The position numbers were made by a program, and so were the translations under genes. Source: Rhipidocladum racemiflorum (taxonomy: Eukaryota; Streptophyta; Magnoliopsida; Poales; Poaceae). From it: a stretch of 64,000 nt of DNA. Numbering within the stretch: position 1 is the first letter of the stretch; each line of letters starts with the position of its first letter. The stretch spans positions 496,001 to 560,000 of the forward strand of contig JAYEVF010000026.1 of NCBI GenBank assembly GCA_036346355.1, read 5' to 3'. The notes under the pieces are model-generated. The model was given only the letters and a program-made list of their open reading frames with translations, did not search any database and was not told where the DNA came from. Shown here one piece after another: positions 1 to 11,351 of this stretch.

Positions 1-167
1 TCTTCCGCTGCGGTTGTTCAAGTTGTTCAGCCTGTTCAGGCCGTAATGGTAAACCTTGACCATAAGGTCTTTGCTTTTATTTGGTATTATTCTTATTTAG
101 TTATTTGTACTCGTGATATGGCTGTTGATTCATCACTTTTGACTGTGTGTACTAGCTACTGATCTGG
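1..167. other. Left flank of CACTA C1, unassigned
   Basis: This stretch precedes the candidate left end of the first CACTA element. It has no long reading frame and no repeat in common with the rest of the window. It does not match the LARD-family LTR sequence that flanks the right end of C2, so the two CACTA ends do not share the same host sequence. I see nothing else that I can support. Confidence 0.4.
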
Positions 168-187
168 GACTAGTACAGAAATACACA
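168..187 (+). repeat. Candidate degenerate left terminal repeat of C1
   Basis: The sequence GACTAGTACAGAAATACAC aligns with CACTACTACAGGAATGCAC, which is the inward reading of the right end of C2 at 41451, with four mismatches in 19 positions. The canonical first C is G here. It lies directly outside the subterminal array, as expected for a CACTA end. No 3-bp target duplication can be confirmed because the right end of C1 is missing. Confidence 0.5.
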
Positions 188-253
188 GAGGACTCCGGAT
201 AGCCGATCCGGGGGCCTACAGTTCTAAAACTCAAATCCGGGAGAGGACTGTTT

Positions 254-488
254 GTGTCGGTTTGTAATTGCGACCGACACTAATACTTATTTATTAGTGT
301 CGGTTGGTAATTCAAACCGACACAATGTATTTAATGTCGGTTGGTAAATGGAACCGACACAGATACAAATTTATTAGTGTCGGTTGTAATTACAGACCGA
401 CACTTAGATTATTAGTGTCGGTTTGTAAAAGGAACCGACACTAATAAATTTGTATCTGTGTCGGTTCAATTTACAAACCGACACTAAT
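254..488. repeat. C1 left subterminal repeat array (TGTCGGTT units)
   Basis: About eight copies of TGTCGGTT or its complement AACCGACA are arranged in facing pairs with 10-20 bp between arms. In En/Spm elements such subterminal motifs are bound by the element-encoded TnpA-like protein and are needed for transposition; that role is inferred here from position. The segment contains a perfect 35-bp inverted repeat with arms at 351-385 and 433-467. Confidence 0.85.
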
Positions 489-1238
489 AACACCACCTAT
501 ATATTATAGTGTCGCTGGCAGCTCCTACTCCATTCCCGATCGACTGCAAACCAAGCTGGCGAGCTCGTTGTTCTTCCTTCCAAATTTGCTGTGAAGCATT
601 TTTGAGTGTTTATACTCCCTCTAAGTGTTTCAAGGTGAGTACATTGTTCTCCTCTTTTAATTTGTGGTTATCTAGATGCGATTTAATGTTTAGATGTAGT
701 ATAATAAAGATTAATTAATTTATATGAGCTCAAATTATGGTTTAGATTTATTTTGTTTTTATTGATCGAGCATTTTATAGATGTTAAATTTATTACGTAG
801 ATCCATTACATGAACTTTTGCATAGCTTTATATAATATGAATTAAAATTATATCTACTATTTTTAGCTAATTAACTATATAATAAATTTTAATAAGTATT
901 GATTTGTAATGATCTAGTTAAATTTTAATGTTTATATCTAGTTCTAGTTAAAAATTTTCAAATCAGAATTTATTACCTAGCTCTATTAGACAAATTTTGT
1001 TTAGCTTTATATAATATAGATTAAAATTATATCCATCCACTATTGTTAGTTGATTAATTAAATTTTAATAAGTATTGATTTATAGTTATTTAATTGAAAT
1101 TGAATGCATACATCTAGCTCAATTAAGGTTAATTTATATGTGGTTCAAATTAAAGGTTTATTTTTAGTTTGTAATTTAAAGTTTAGGCCTAGTTCAATTA
1201 AGGTTAATTTGATAATTATTTATGTTAATTAATTTTAG
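489..1238 (+). promoter_or_regulatory. Leader exon and AT-rich intron of the C1 transposase gene
   Basis: Downstream of the subterminal array is a short leader that ends in CAAG|GTGAGT, with the donor GT at 635. An AT-rich intron-like stretch follows to TTTTAG at 1233-1238, directly before the ATG at 1239. The intron holds imperfect direct repeats: the block around 800-890 and the one around 990-1060 share the phrase TAGCTTTATATAATAT. This arrangement, with the start codon placed immediately after the acceptor, recurs in C2 at 30503. Splicing is inferred, not shown. Confidence 0.55.
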
Positions 1239-2924
1239 ATGGACCGGAGATGGATGTACAAAGCAGGCATCGTTTTCGAGAATACATCGACGGCGTCTCT
1301 GCATTTCTAAGATTCGCCGAGGAGGACAAGTTGCAAAAGAAAAAGGAATACATACATTGTCCATGTATTGATTGCAAGAATGAGAAGATGTTTTCAGACA
1401 AAGAGCATATCCACTTGCACTTGATTCGAAGGGTTTTTTTACCTGGCTATACGTATTGGACAAGGCACGGTGAAGAAGAGATCATACATGAAGGTGATAA
1501 CGTCATTAACGATGGAGCTAGCAACATGGTAGCTGACATCGGTGACGGATCCGATGATGATAGGTTGCTCGTCGATGATGACAATAATCTGGCTTAGATG
1601 TTGCGCGATGCAGAAGGGAACTACACTAGTCAGAGCGAATTTAATGAATTCCAGCGTTTGATGGAGGACTCGGACAAACCTTTGTTCCCGGGTTGTAAGG
1701 AGGAATACACAAAGTTGCACATCGTGCTTTCACTACTAAAATTGAAGGGAAGCAATGGTTGGTCCGATAAGAGTTTCACGGCGTTGTTACATCTCTTAGC
1801 AGATATGCTTCCAGAGGGAAATGTATTGCTTGAAACCACATATCTTGCAAAGAAGGTTGTATGTCCATTGGGATTGGAAGTAGAAAGAATACATGCATGT
1901 CCAAACGACTGTATACTCTATCGCAAAGAGTATTCAGACATGCATGTATGTCCAGTATGCAAATCATCGAGATACAAGCGTAAGAGTGATGACAGCAATG
2001 TCATCGAGGTGAAGAAAGGACCTCCTGCTAAAGTGGTATGGTATTTGCCAGTAATCCCTCGGTTGAAGCGTTTATTTGGAAATAAAAAGCACGCCAAATT
2101 GTTGCGATGGCACTCAGAAGAGCGTAAGAGGGATGGAAAGTCGAGACACCTGTGATTACGCCTAAAGGAGAACCATCGATAGGCTCTTCAGAACAACTTG
2201 GAAATGAACCTAGGAATATAAGGTTTGGCTTGAGTACAGATGGAATGAATCCTTTCAGTAATATGAGTAGCATTCATAGCACTTGGCCCGTGGCTCTCTG
2301 TATCTACAACCTTCCTCCTTGGTTGTGTATGAAGCGAAAGTATATTATGATGTCGCTGCTTATTCAAGGGCCAAGACAACCTGGCAACGATATTGATGTA
2401 TACCTGCAACCATTGGTGGAAGATCTTGTGATACTGTGGAACGAAGGTGTGCAGGTATGGGATGAGTACAAACGAGAGTACTTCACTCTACGTGCATTGT
2501 TGTTTTGCACCATCAATGATTTACCTGCCCTAGGTAACCTATCTGGTCGTACTATAAAAGGAGCAAAAGCATGTCCACAGTGCTTGGATGAAACAGATAG
2601 TGTGTGGCTCAACAACTCAAGAAAAATTGTCTATATGCATCACCGTAGGTTCCTTCGAAGGAATCACCCCTATCGCAATATGAAGAAACAATTTGATTGA
2701 ACAAAGGAGAACAGTTTAGCTCCAAGGCCTCATCGTGGGGAAGAAGTATATGATATCGTTAAGGATATTAATGTTGTACTTGGAAAAGGTAGTAATAATA
2801 CATCGAGATCCCGAACTGAGAAGACCACGTGGGAGAAAAGATCGGTATTTTGGGACTTGCCCTATTGGAAAGACTTAGAAGTTCGCCACTGCATCGATGT
2901 CATGCACGTAGAGAAAAATGTATG
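1239..2924 (+). pseudogene. C1 TNP2-type CACTA transposase, N-terminal half (broken)
   Basis: The product would be the large transposase (TnpD/TNP2 class) that cuts and joins CACTA ends in the nucleus. The start is taken at 1239, where the reading opens with MDRRWMY, the usual first residues of the family. The N-terminal transposase-associated domain follows (CPCIDCKNE, then HLIRR and YTYWTRHGE). After a zinc-binding stretch (HACPNDCILYR, CPVC) comes the TNP2 core, with FGLSTDGMNPF, NLPPWLCMKRKYIM and GNDIDVYL. Breaks include a one-base shift near 1255, an in-frame TAG at 1595, a shift near 2150 and a TGA at 2698. The reading is then cut by chromovirus A after NVC. It is clearly homologous to the C2 copy at 30503-33711. 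Confidence 0.9.
2920..2924. repeat. Target-site duplication GTATG of chromovirus A (left copy)
   Basis: GTATG at 2920-2924 is repeated at 15918-15922, exactly flanking the two LTRs. Removing the element and one duplicate restores the transposase reading NVC-DSLIGILLNIP across the junction, which parallels the uninterrupted C2 protein. This is direct evidence of integration by a retrotransposon integrase. Confidence 0.95.
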
Positions 2925-5084
2925 TGTCGGGACCCGAATTTGCAAATCCGGACCCTCTGTGTATTCAGCAATAGTCCAGGATCACGCTAGTGCACACAGT
3001 CTCAACATTGGTAAATATCACAATCATACTCAACGAAATAATAAGGTACTTAAAGTAGTTAATCAAACGAGGTTGCTCAACCTTAAGGTCAAGTTACAAA
3101 TATACGCCTCGCAGGGCGAAACTTATTAAAAAGAGAAATAATAGCAGCGGAAAATAAGATAACTTCGTGGCGCCATCCAGTATACCACAGGCAACTGACT
3201 GGGCTCGCTTCCTAGTTAGACAGCTCCTCCTGATACTCCTCCAAGGCTGGTGTAGACTCTTCTTCAATTGATGTTGTATTGTGGCAAGGGTGAGTACTTG
3301 GTACTCAGCAAGTCATGCACAGAATGCAAGCTAATATACTACATGCATGGCTTAATACAAATGAGTAGCTCAAGGTATAATTGCAGTAAACACCATTTGA
3401 CAAGTATCATAAGTAGATTCGAAAGTAGTGAAAACAAGTATAACATCAATAACTTTTCCAGGAGTTAAATAAACATCTTTCCCATTCCTAGTCCACATTT
3501 CCATCAACATCATCATTTAAACCACCCTTTCCAAATTCAAGTTATTTCCAGGAAAGTCTAACCCTTGACTGTAATCCCCGAACAATGTCCAATACCGCGG
3601 ATTCGGCTATTCGAATAGATTTTACACTCTGCAGAGGTTATGCAATTTACCCACAAGATATAGCCAAACACCACAAAGGCGATTGATCGTAACAAAGCCT
3701 TTCGGGTACGGCTAACTACACAAGTGAACCTTTTCGGTTTTTGCCCTACACCATCCCTTCCCTTATCAAAGGAGATGTATGGGACCGACATACCGTTGGA
3801 CGGGTACCATGCCTCAACCCTGGTACGCTCCCCTTTCAAGCTACACAAAAGATGTAGTTGACACCCGAGGTATCACATGCAAGTTATTAGTAACTTACTC
3901 AACTAGGACCGTCCGATTCCGGTAATGTGGTTGCACGAGTGACTCAGTTCAAAGGCTTGCAAGGTTAAGTCCTTATGTTGACCAGGGCAAGACTACCCGA
4001 AGAACCAAACCAACGCTCCCGGTGCCACAACTGGCCAACCCGATCATTCTTGCCACATGCCCCGGTCCAAATCTATTTATCAAACCCCCAGTTGATTACC
4101 ATGCACCACGTGCTATCAACACCATCATCAATAACACATGACACTTCTCAAAAACACGTTCCATATCTCATTAAGTCAAAGTTAACATGTAACTGTCAAA
4201 ATCATGTCATGTATACGTGGCAGGTCTAAGCATTATACTACAGCGGTCTAACTACCCATGTTGGCAATTTTAATAATGTCCAACTAGTTAATCCTCAACT
4301 AGGGTGACAAGGGGTTCATGGCATACAGTTATTTATGTCAAGGTGGCATACAACAACTAGGCATTTAACTAATTTCCCCAAAATTAATTAAAGCATTTTA
4401 TAATTGAACTAGCATGCAATAATTTAAATCAAATTAATTTCAAAATGGGATCAACATGGTCAAAGCACAACTTGCCTTCAAAAAGTACTTGCTCTCGGTC
4501 GTGAGCTGGCTCCTGGGTCAACACTTCACCTTCGAATCCTTCGGGCACTTCAACGTCTACTCGTAACGCGTGCAAATAGCAATAAATGAATAAAACAGTA
4601 GACAAAAAGTGTCCAAACATCCAAATAAAGTCCATAAATAGAGAGCATAATTTTATGAATTTTTACGAATTTGAATCGTCAAAATCGGAGTTAAAACGCA
4701 AAAGTTATAAGCGTTCAAAGTTTAAATAATCTATTAAATAATAATACAGAGAAAAATTTTGGTCCAAAAATTTAATAAAATTCACCATTAGGTAGATCTC
4801 AATTTTATACAAATTTAGAAATTTGAATCACCCAAATCGCAGTTGAAATGCAAAAGTTATAAGCATTTGAAGTTTGAATCCATTTTTTTAAATAATAAAC
4901 CGAATTAATAAATCATTTTCTTTTTCGAAAATTAATTATTGCGTCAGCATGACACGTGGACAATTCAGGGGCCGCCATGTCACCTCGGGTCCATGGACCC
5001 GGCGCACGGTTTGGCCTGGTCCACCGTGGACCCGGTCCACGGCTCGTGTCTCTGACAGGTGGGCCCCACGGGTGACATCAGCGC

Positions 5085-5224
5085 TGACGTCATCGCGCGA
5101 TTCGGCCGAGCGGGCTGACACGCGGGCCCCGCCATGATGTCAACATGACGTCACGGCTGACGTCATGGTGCGGTTGGCTATCCCGCTGACGCGCGGGCCC
5201 CACGTGACGTCACGCGTGACGTCA
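5085..5224. promoter_or_regulatory. Cluster of TGACGTCA palindromes in LTR A
   Basis: Five perfect TGACGTCA palindromes lie at 5085, 5146, 5158, 5205 and 5217, two pairs being spaced exactly 12 bp apart. TGACG/TGACGTCA is the known recognition core of plant bZIP (TGA/as-1 type) factors. The other LTR keeps four of them at 14491, 14502, 14514 and 14561. Because the transcription start inside the LTR is unknown, the cluster may be an enhancer or may lie in the transcribed leader. Confidence 0.5.
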
Positions 5225-5444
5225 GCGGCTGACCGCGACGGTTCGGCTCCTGGACACGTGGCACGATCTGGACCATTGATTTGAAAATCAATGGTTCCAA
5301 TTGGATCCAATGCCGCACGTTGCGATACAACGCGGCTAATCTGGGCCGTTCGATTCGGATCGGATGGTCCAGATTGGATCGTGTTTTCGCCTCGCCGTGG
5401 GTGGCGTGGCATGTCCCGCCGCGCGACACGTGGCGCGTTCCGAG

Positions 5445-5541
5445 CCGTTGGATCTAGATCCAACGGTTCGGATCTAACCTAGGTATTACGGTACCGTGGT
5501 TACGCCGCGATCTCAACCGTTGGATCTAGATCCAACGGTTG
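5445..5541. promoter_or_regulatory. Twin palindromes carrying AACGG (MSA-like) motifs
   Basis: Two perfect palindromes centred on GTTGGATCTAGATCCAAC occupy 5445-5466 and 5514-5541. Each arm contains TCCAACGGYY, which fits the mitosis-specific activator consensus YCYAACGGYY bound by plant MYB3R factors. A third, slightly imperfect one lies at 6053-6074. The right LTR keeps the second and third (14875-14902 and about 15414-15435), and copy B has a related one at about 45653-45676. The regulatory meaning is inferred from motif identity only. Confidence 0.45.
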
Positions 5542-6556
5542 GAAACAGATCTAAAAACTAAAACGTGGAAAAATACCCGGGGTTGACGTGGACGAATCTG
5601 GGCCGTGCGATGAGGATCCAACGGCGGAGAAGCTTCGCGAGTCGGAGAGGGCGCGCGGTAGAGCTGGCTGGCCGGAGACGAAGACGGCGACACGCCCAAC
5701 GGCATTTGGGCGCGATTCTGGCGAGGTGAAAGGTCCCCTCCGACGCGGCTTGTCCTTGCTGTTCCGAATCTAGACTCAACGGCGGCGGAGGACGGCGGAC
5801 GACGGCGGAAACGGCGAATAACCGCGGCAGAGCTCAAAGCCAACTACGGCGAGCTCGCGCGGGCAAACGGCTCAGGCTCAGGCTCGGTGAGTTAGGGCTA
5901 CGGGTGCGCACGGGAAAGGGGGTCTCGACACGGGTGGTGGCGCATTAAATAGCCCCTCGACATCCGTGATATGCGCGGAAAACGAGAGCCCACGCACGGG
6001 CGGCGGCGGAGTCCGGCGGCAACACAGAGAGGGTGACGTGGCGCACTCTCGGCCGTTGGATCGAGATCCAACGGTCGCGAGGTTTGGGCTCGGGTCCGGC
6101 TCGGTGACCTGGCTGGCTCGGTCGGAGTCGGGCTCGGGTGACGTGGCTCAATCTCTGCCGTTCGATCTTGATCGGACAGTCGAGAGGGTTAGGGCTGAGT
6201 CGGGTTCGAGTCGGACTCGAGTCTGACTCGGACTCGGGTCCGGTCGGATGAACAGTAAAACCCGGTTTGGTTTTCCAGTGATTAAATAATCGAATTAATT
6301 CCCAGAAATTCATTTAATTCATTAAAAATAGCAAAACACTCAGAAAAATTTAGAAATTTTTTTAGGGCATTTGGGACTCAAATAAAATATTTCCAACAAA
6401 ATTTTGTTTGCAAAATTAAATTCTTTAATTATTTCAAATGGGAATAAATTCAAATAAACTCCAAATAAATCCAAATAAATCCCAGAAAATTCCAAAAATT
6501 CACAAAAGTGCCAAATCTCATTTAAATTCATGAAAAGCAAAAATTGGGGTGTTACA

Positions 6557-6569
6557 AACCTCCCCCCTT
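6557..6569 (-). other. Polypurine tract of chromovirus A
   Basis: On the minus strand the sequence AAGGGGGGAGGTT abuts the LTR start TGTAACACC. A purine run directly upstream of the 3' LTR is the plus-strand priming site of LTR retrotransposons. Confidence 0.9.
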
Positions 6570-6591
6570 AACAGAATCTCGTCCCCGAGAT

Positions 6592-9486
6592 TCAAGGCTT
6601 ACTAGAGAATAGGTTTGGAAACTCTTTCTTCAAATCCTCCTCGCGCTCCCAAGTTGCTTCACTCTCTGCATGGTTGCTCCATTGCACTCTGCAGAAACGG
6701 GTTGACTTATTCCTTGTTTCTCGATCCATGGTGTCCAGAATCTTCACGGGGTGCTCCTTGTAAGTCAGATCCTCTTGCAGCTCAATTGACTCTAGCGGTG
6801 TCTGCTCATCTGGTACTCGAAGACACTTCTTCAGCTGGGACACGTGGAACACGTCATGTACTCCTGCCAATAACTGCGGCAACTCCAACTGATAAGCAAC
6901 TTCGCCTCTGCGGCTGAAAATCTTAAATGGTCCGACATATTGCGGTGCGAGCTTCCCTTTGGCATGGAATCTCTTAACTCCCCTGAGGGGTGTAACCCTA
7001 AGGTACACAAAATCCTCTGGTTCAAAGCTCAGGTCTCAGCGACGGTTATCGGCGTAGCTTTTCTGTCTTGACTGTGCTATCTTCAGTCTTTCCCGGATCA
7101 TGGCAATCTGCTCTTCTGCTTCTTGAAGAATATCCGGCCCAAAGACGTGTCGTTCACCTGTCTCACTCCAGTTCAACGGTGTTCGACAGGGTAGACCGTA
7201 TAATGCCTCGAAAGGTGACATCTGTAAACTGGCCTGATAGCTATTATTGTAGCTAAACTCTGCGTACGGCAAACTCTTATCCCAAGAGGTTGCATAAGCC
7301 AATGCACACGCTCTTAACATATCCTCCAGTATCTGATTAACTCTTTCAGTCTGTCCGTCCGTTTGCGGATGATATGCTGTACTGAAGTTCAGACGGGTCC
7401 CCACGGCTTCATGCAGCTTATTCCAGAATCTCGAGGTAAATTGGGTACCTCTGTCCGAAACAATCTTCTTCGGTACTCCGTGCAAACAGACGATCCTGGT
7501 CATATACAACTCGGCTAACTCGTCTCTCGAATAGGTGGTCTTTACGGGGATAAAGTGAGCTACCTTAGTCAAGCGGTCCACTATAACCCATATGGAGTCA
7601 TATCCACCCTGAGTCTTCGGCAACCCGGTAATGAAGACCATTCTGATTTCCTCCCATTTTCACTCAGGTATCTTCAGCGGCTGTAGCAATCCTGCTGGTC
7701 TCTGATGCATTGCCTTGACTCTCTGACATATGTCGCACAATGCGACATGCTCGGCAACCTCGCATTTCATGCTTGGCCACCAGAATCTTTCCTTCAAGTC
7801 TTGGTACATCTTGGCACTCCCCGGATGGATTGAGTAATTGGAGTCGTGGGCTTCCTCTAGAATCAACTACTTCAGCTCCTTCTTGTTTGGCACACAAACT
7901 CGATCCTTCATCCACAACGTGCCTTGCTCGTCCAGTTTGAAGTCTTTTGCCTTGCCCTCGTCCATCTTGGACTTAATCCTGCGGATCTTGTCATCATCCT
8001 TCTGTCCTTCTCGGATCTGATCCTCTAGGGTAGGCTTCACTTCCAATGCGGCAAAGAATCCTTCTGGTACTACTTCAATCCGCATCCTCTGGAAATCCTT
8101 GCATAGCTCGTCTTGACTTGCGGCTATCATCATATTCGCGGTATGGCTTTTCCGACTCAAAGCGTCGGCTACCACGTTGGCCTTTCCGGGATGGTAATGG
8201 ATTCCAACATTATAATCCTTGATCAGCTCCAACCATCTCCTCTGCCTCATGTTCAAGTCTGATTGGGTGAAGATGTACTTAAGACTCTTATGATCCATAT
8301 ACACTTCACATCTGTTCCCAATCAAATAGTGATGCTACAACTTCAAGGCATGCACTACGGCAGCTAACTCTAGGTCATGCGTCGGATAATTCTCCTCGTG
8401 CGGCCTCAGCTGCCTCGATGCATATGCGACGACCTTTCCGTTCTGCATCAGCACACATCCAAGACCTTGGCGCGACGCATCACAATAAATATCAAAGCTT
8501 TGATTGACGTCCGGTAGAACTAACACCGGCGCTGATGTCAATCGCTTCTTTACCTCTTGAAAACCTTTCTCGCACTCCGGCGTCCATGCAAACTTCTTCT
8601 CCTTTTTCAACAATTGCGTGAGAGGTCTCGCAATCGTCGAAAAGCCTTCAATGAAGCGGCGGTAGTAACCCGCCATTCCAAGGAAACTCCGAATCTAGGT
8701 CACGGTCTTCGGTGGCTCCCAGTGTAACACAGCTTCTACCTTGCTTGGATCAACAGCGACTCCTTCTGCAGTCATCACATGTCCGAGGAACTCCACCTTG
8801 TCCTTCCAAAAATCACACTTACTGAACTTGGCAAACAGCTGCTGCCCTCGCAACTTCTCAAGAACTAGTCTCAAATGTTCAGCTTGCTCTTCTATTGACT
8901 TGGAGTAAACGAGAATGTCATCTATGAACACGACGACAAACTTATCCAAGTACTCCATGAAAACCTTATTCATCATATTCATGAAATAGGCTGGCGCATT
9001 CGTCAGACCGAAGGACATAACAGTAAACTCGTAATGTCCGTATCTAGACGAGAATGCGGTCTTTGGAACATCTTCCCATCGGATCTTCAGCTGGTGGTAT
9101 CCCGATCTCAGATCAATCTTGGAGAAAACTCCGGCTCCTCTCAGCTGATCAAACAGATCATCGATCCTGGGTAGTGGGTATTTGTTCTTCACAGTTACTT
9201 CATTGAGTTCTCGGTAGTCAATGCACATCCTGAAACTCCCGTCCTTCTTCTTGACGAACAGGACTGGCGCTCCCCATGGCGATGAACTTGGTCTAATGAA
9301 TCCTTTCTCCATCAACTCTTCAAGTTGTTTCTTCATCTCTACCAGTTCTTCGGTGGACATCTGGTAAGGTCTCTTTGCTATCGGTGCTGTTCCAGGCACA
9401 AGCTCTATCACAAGCTCTATGTCTCTGTCTGGCGGCATACCAGGTAGATGTTCAGGAAAAACATCTGGATACTCATTCACCACTGT
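6592..9486 (-). pseudogene. Chromovirus A pol: RT, RNase H, integrase, chromodomain
   Basis: Read from 9486 downward in one frame, the order is reverse transcriptase (RMCIDYRELN, then FIDDIL as active-site motif), RNase H (FDIYCDASRQGLG, then YTDHKSL-type region with VADALSRK), the integrase zinc region (HPGSAKMY to CDICQR), the DDE core (VDRLTKVAHF, SDRGTQFTSRFW, HPQTDGQTERVNQ), and a C-terminal chromodomain (VQWSNHAESEATWE). The frame is broken by in-frame stops near 8692, 8332, 7867, 7657 and 7033. Several stand where copy B has Q or W, fitting C-to-T decay. A frameshift near 9510 separates it from gag-protease. The element cannot make a full polyprotein. Confidence 0.92.
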
Positions 9487-11091
9487 GACATCCTCTATGC
9501 TGATTGCCTTCGCGATCGCTGACCATCACCGTCTCCTCACGAATGGTCGCTTGAAATTCTACTTTTCTTCCATATGGGCTCTCAACTGATATAATCCTTC
9601 GCCCACAATCCAATACGGCCTTGTGCTTGGATAGCCAATCCATTCCCAAGATAACATCTAGGGCCTGGGTTCCCAATATAATAAGGTTCGCTAGGAACTC
9701 TACCCCATCTATTAGTATTCTCACCCCGGAACATCCTACTTGAGATCGGAGTTCTGACCCAGGGGTTTGAACTATAAGCATGCACTTAAGATCCACAATC
9801 TCCAAATCATTCCTAGAAACAAAATCTCGGGAAACAAACGAATGCGAAGCTCCAGAGTCAAACAAAATCGCTGCACGCGATCGAAAGTTGACAAGTATCT
9901 TACCCAGTATGACGTCCGTGGCATTCTGAAGTGCATCTGCGATCACGTGATTGACTCTGCCTCTCACCACGGTCTGGGGTGCGGCTCCTGGCTGTGCTGC
10001 TCCGCGGTTTGCTCCTGGTGCAGGTGTCCTGGCTGGTGTGGATCCCAAGTTGAAGCGAACTGGGGTCACTCCTGCTATCTTCTTAGGGCAACTGTTGGAG
10101 AAATGACCTGGCTCATTGCATGTATAGCAACGCCTCACTGTGCCCTGCTGGTTGCTTGCAGCGGCATTCCTTGCTGGGGCTGGAGTCTGGAAATTCTGAT
10201 TAACAGGCCTCGGTGCTGGTGACTGAGTCCTTGCTGCGTTCTGCGGCTGGAATATGAAAAACTGGTTCGGCGCAACTCGCAGACGCTGCTGCGTTCCCTG
10301 ACGTGATCCTTGCTGCTGTATTTTGCGCTTCCTATTCTCATCCAACTCCTTGCGCTTGTCCTCAAGAATAAGCGCCTTGTTCACAAGCTCTTGGAAATCT
10401 AGAAAGGTGTGGGCGATCAGTCCCACCTGCAGTCCAGAGTTCATCCCCTTCAAGAATCGGGATTGCCTAGCCTTGTCCGTTGCTACGTCTTCAGGCGCGT
10501 AGCGTGCAAGCCGTGTGAACTTGTTCAGGTATTCGGCCACCGGCTGATTACCTTGCTTCAGTGCCCTGAACTCTTCCTTCTTAAGGTCCATTATTCCTTC
10601 AGGCACGTGATACCGACGAAACGCAGCCATAAACTCCTCCCGTGTGATGTCCTGTGGGTTCTCCCGCGTGGTGCAGAAGTTTTCCCACCATTCAGCGGCG
10701 GTCCCTTCCAACTGATGAGAAGCGTAGAGTACCTTCTCGTTTCCCATACATTAGGCAATGTGTAGTTTCCTTTCTATTGACCTTAGCCAATCGTCCGCCT
10801 CCAGTGGATTGGCATTCCCAGAGAATGTGGGTGGATGAGTCCTCATGAACTCCGACAACTATACTCCCTGTGTTGTCCCTGATTTGTTTGGTTAGCAGTG
10901 GCCTGAGTAGTGACCTGCTGCATTTGCTGCATCATAGCATGCATCAACTGAGTCTGAGCGACAAGGAAAGGTCCAAAGTTCTGCATGTCAATTGGCGGTG
11001 CTGGTTGGGGTGCAGGTGCTCCATCATTAGGGTTCCCAGCTGGGCGAGAACCACTCCCATTGCCTCCAAGGTTTCCGCGGGTGTTCACCAT
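9473..11091 (-). pseudogene. Chromovirus A gag and protease
   Basis: The start is the ATG at 11091 (MVNTRGNLGG), matching copy B at 50558. The capsid-like retrotransposon gag domain follows (HQLEGTAAEWWENF, FRRYHVPEGIM, SRFLKGMNSGLQ). A Q-rich linker leads to one CCHC zinc knuckle (CYTCNEPGHFSNSC) and an aspartic protease with active-site FDSGASHSF and ILGMDWL. Gag assembles the virus-like particle and the protease cleaves the polyprotein. A frameshift near 10855 and a TAA at about 10749 separate the first 80 residues from the rest. A further shift at the end disconnects protease from RT. Confidence 0.9.
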
Positions 11092-11351
11092 CTGTTGATT
11101 ACTCCAAGGTTTAAAGATGAGAGGGAACAAGAATAGACAAGTAGTAGAGAAACTTATGCGGGGAAGGATGTAACTCAAAATCCAACTTTTATTATATAAT
11201 TAATAATAACTTGGTATGGTTGCTCACAATGCCTAAGGCCTTGCAACACATACTGCACACTCAGCAATCAATGAAAATCCAACGCTTCTAAGGGTGACTC
11301 TTTATTCTATAACGCAACTCGACGAAGGAGTCTTAACTGCAAAACCTACGC

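Larger units (their letters stand above)
168..2924 (+). mobile_element. CACTA (En/Spm) element C1, left segment
   Basis: This is the left part of a DNA transposon. It has a candidate terminal repeat at 168-187, a subterminal repeat array (254-488), a leader with intron, and the first half of a TNP2-type transposase pseudogene. The transposase reading is cut by chromovirus A at 2925 and resumes at 15918. The second-gene region is at 17971-18165 plus 27111-29103. No right terminal repeat is visible for C1; the sequence runs into C2 at about 29157. The element is therefore internally disrupted and probably immobile. Confidence 0.85.
2925..6556 (-). repeat. Chromovirus A LTR (3' LTR in element orientation)
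   Basis: This 3632-bp long terminal repeat starts, on the plus strand, with TGTCGGGACCC and ends with GGGGTGTTACA. It is nearly the same as 12281-15917. It has an AT-rich part at 4240-4940, a GC-rich part at 4950-6240 with several TGACGTCA sites and long palindromes, and an AT-rich end. No coding region is evident; the short open frames in the GC-rich part have no recognisable domains. Confidence 0.95.

Noticed and set aside
254..488. Regular repeats with spacers resembling a CRISPR array (also 29172-29467, 34706-35030 and 40804-41310)
   Set aside because: The spacers are near-identical rather than unique, the units are palindromic transposon subterminal motifs, and the setting is a plant CACTA element.
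4949..6226. Open frames on both strands in the GC-rich part of LTR A (and 14315-15586, 44616-45593)
   Set aside because: They lie within LTRs, differ in frame between copies and lack conserved protein features.
7068..7256. Plus-strand frames across chromovirus pol and gag (also 7740-8020, 9767-10765, 47071-47883)
   Set aside because: Antisense shadows of the minus-strand polyprotein.
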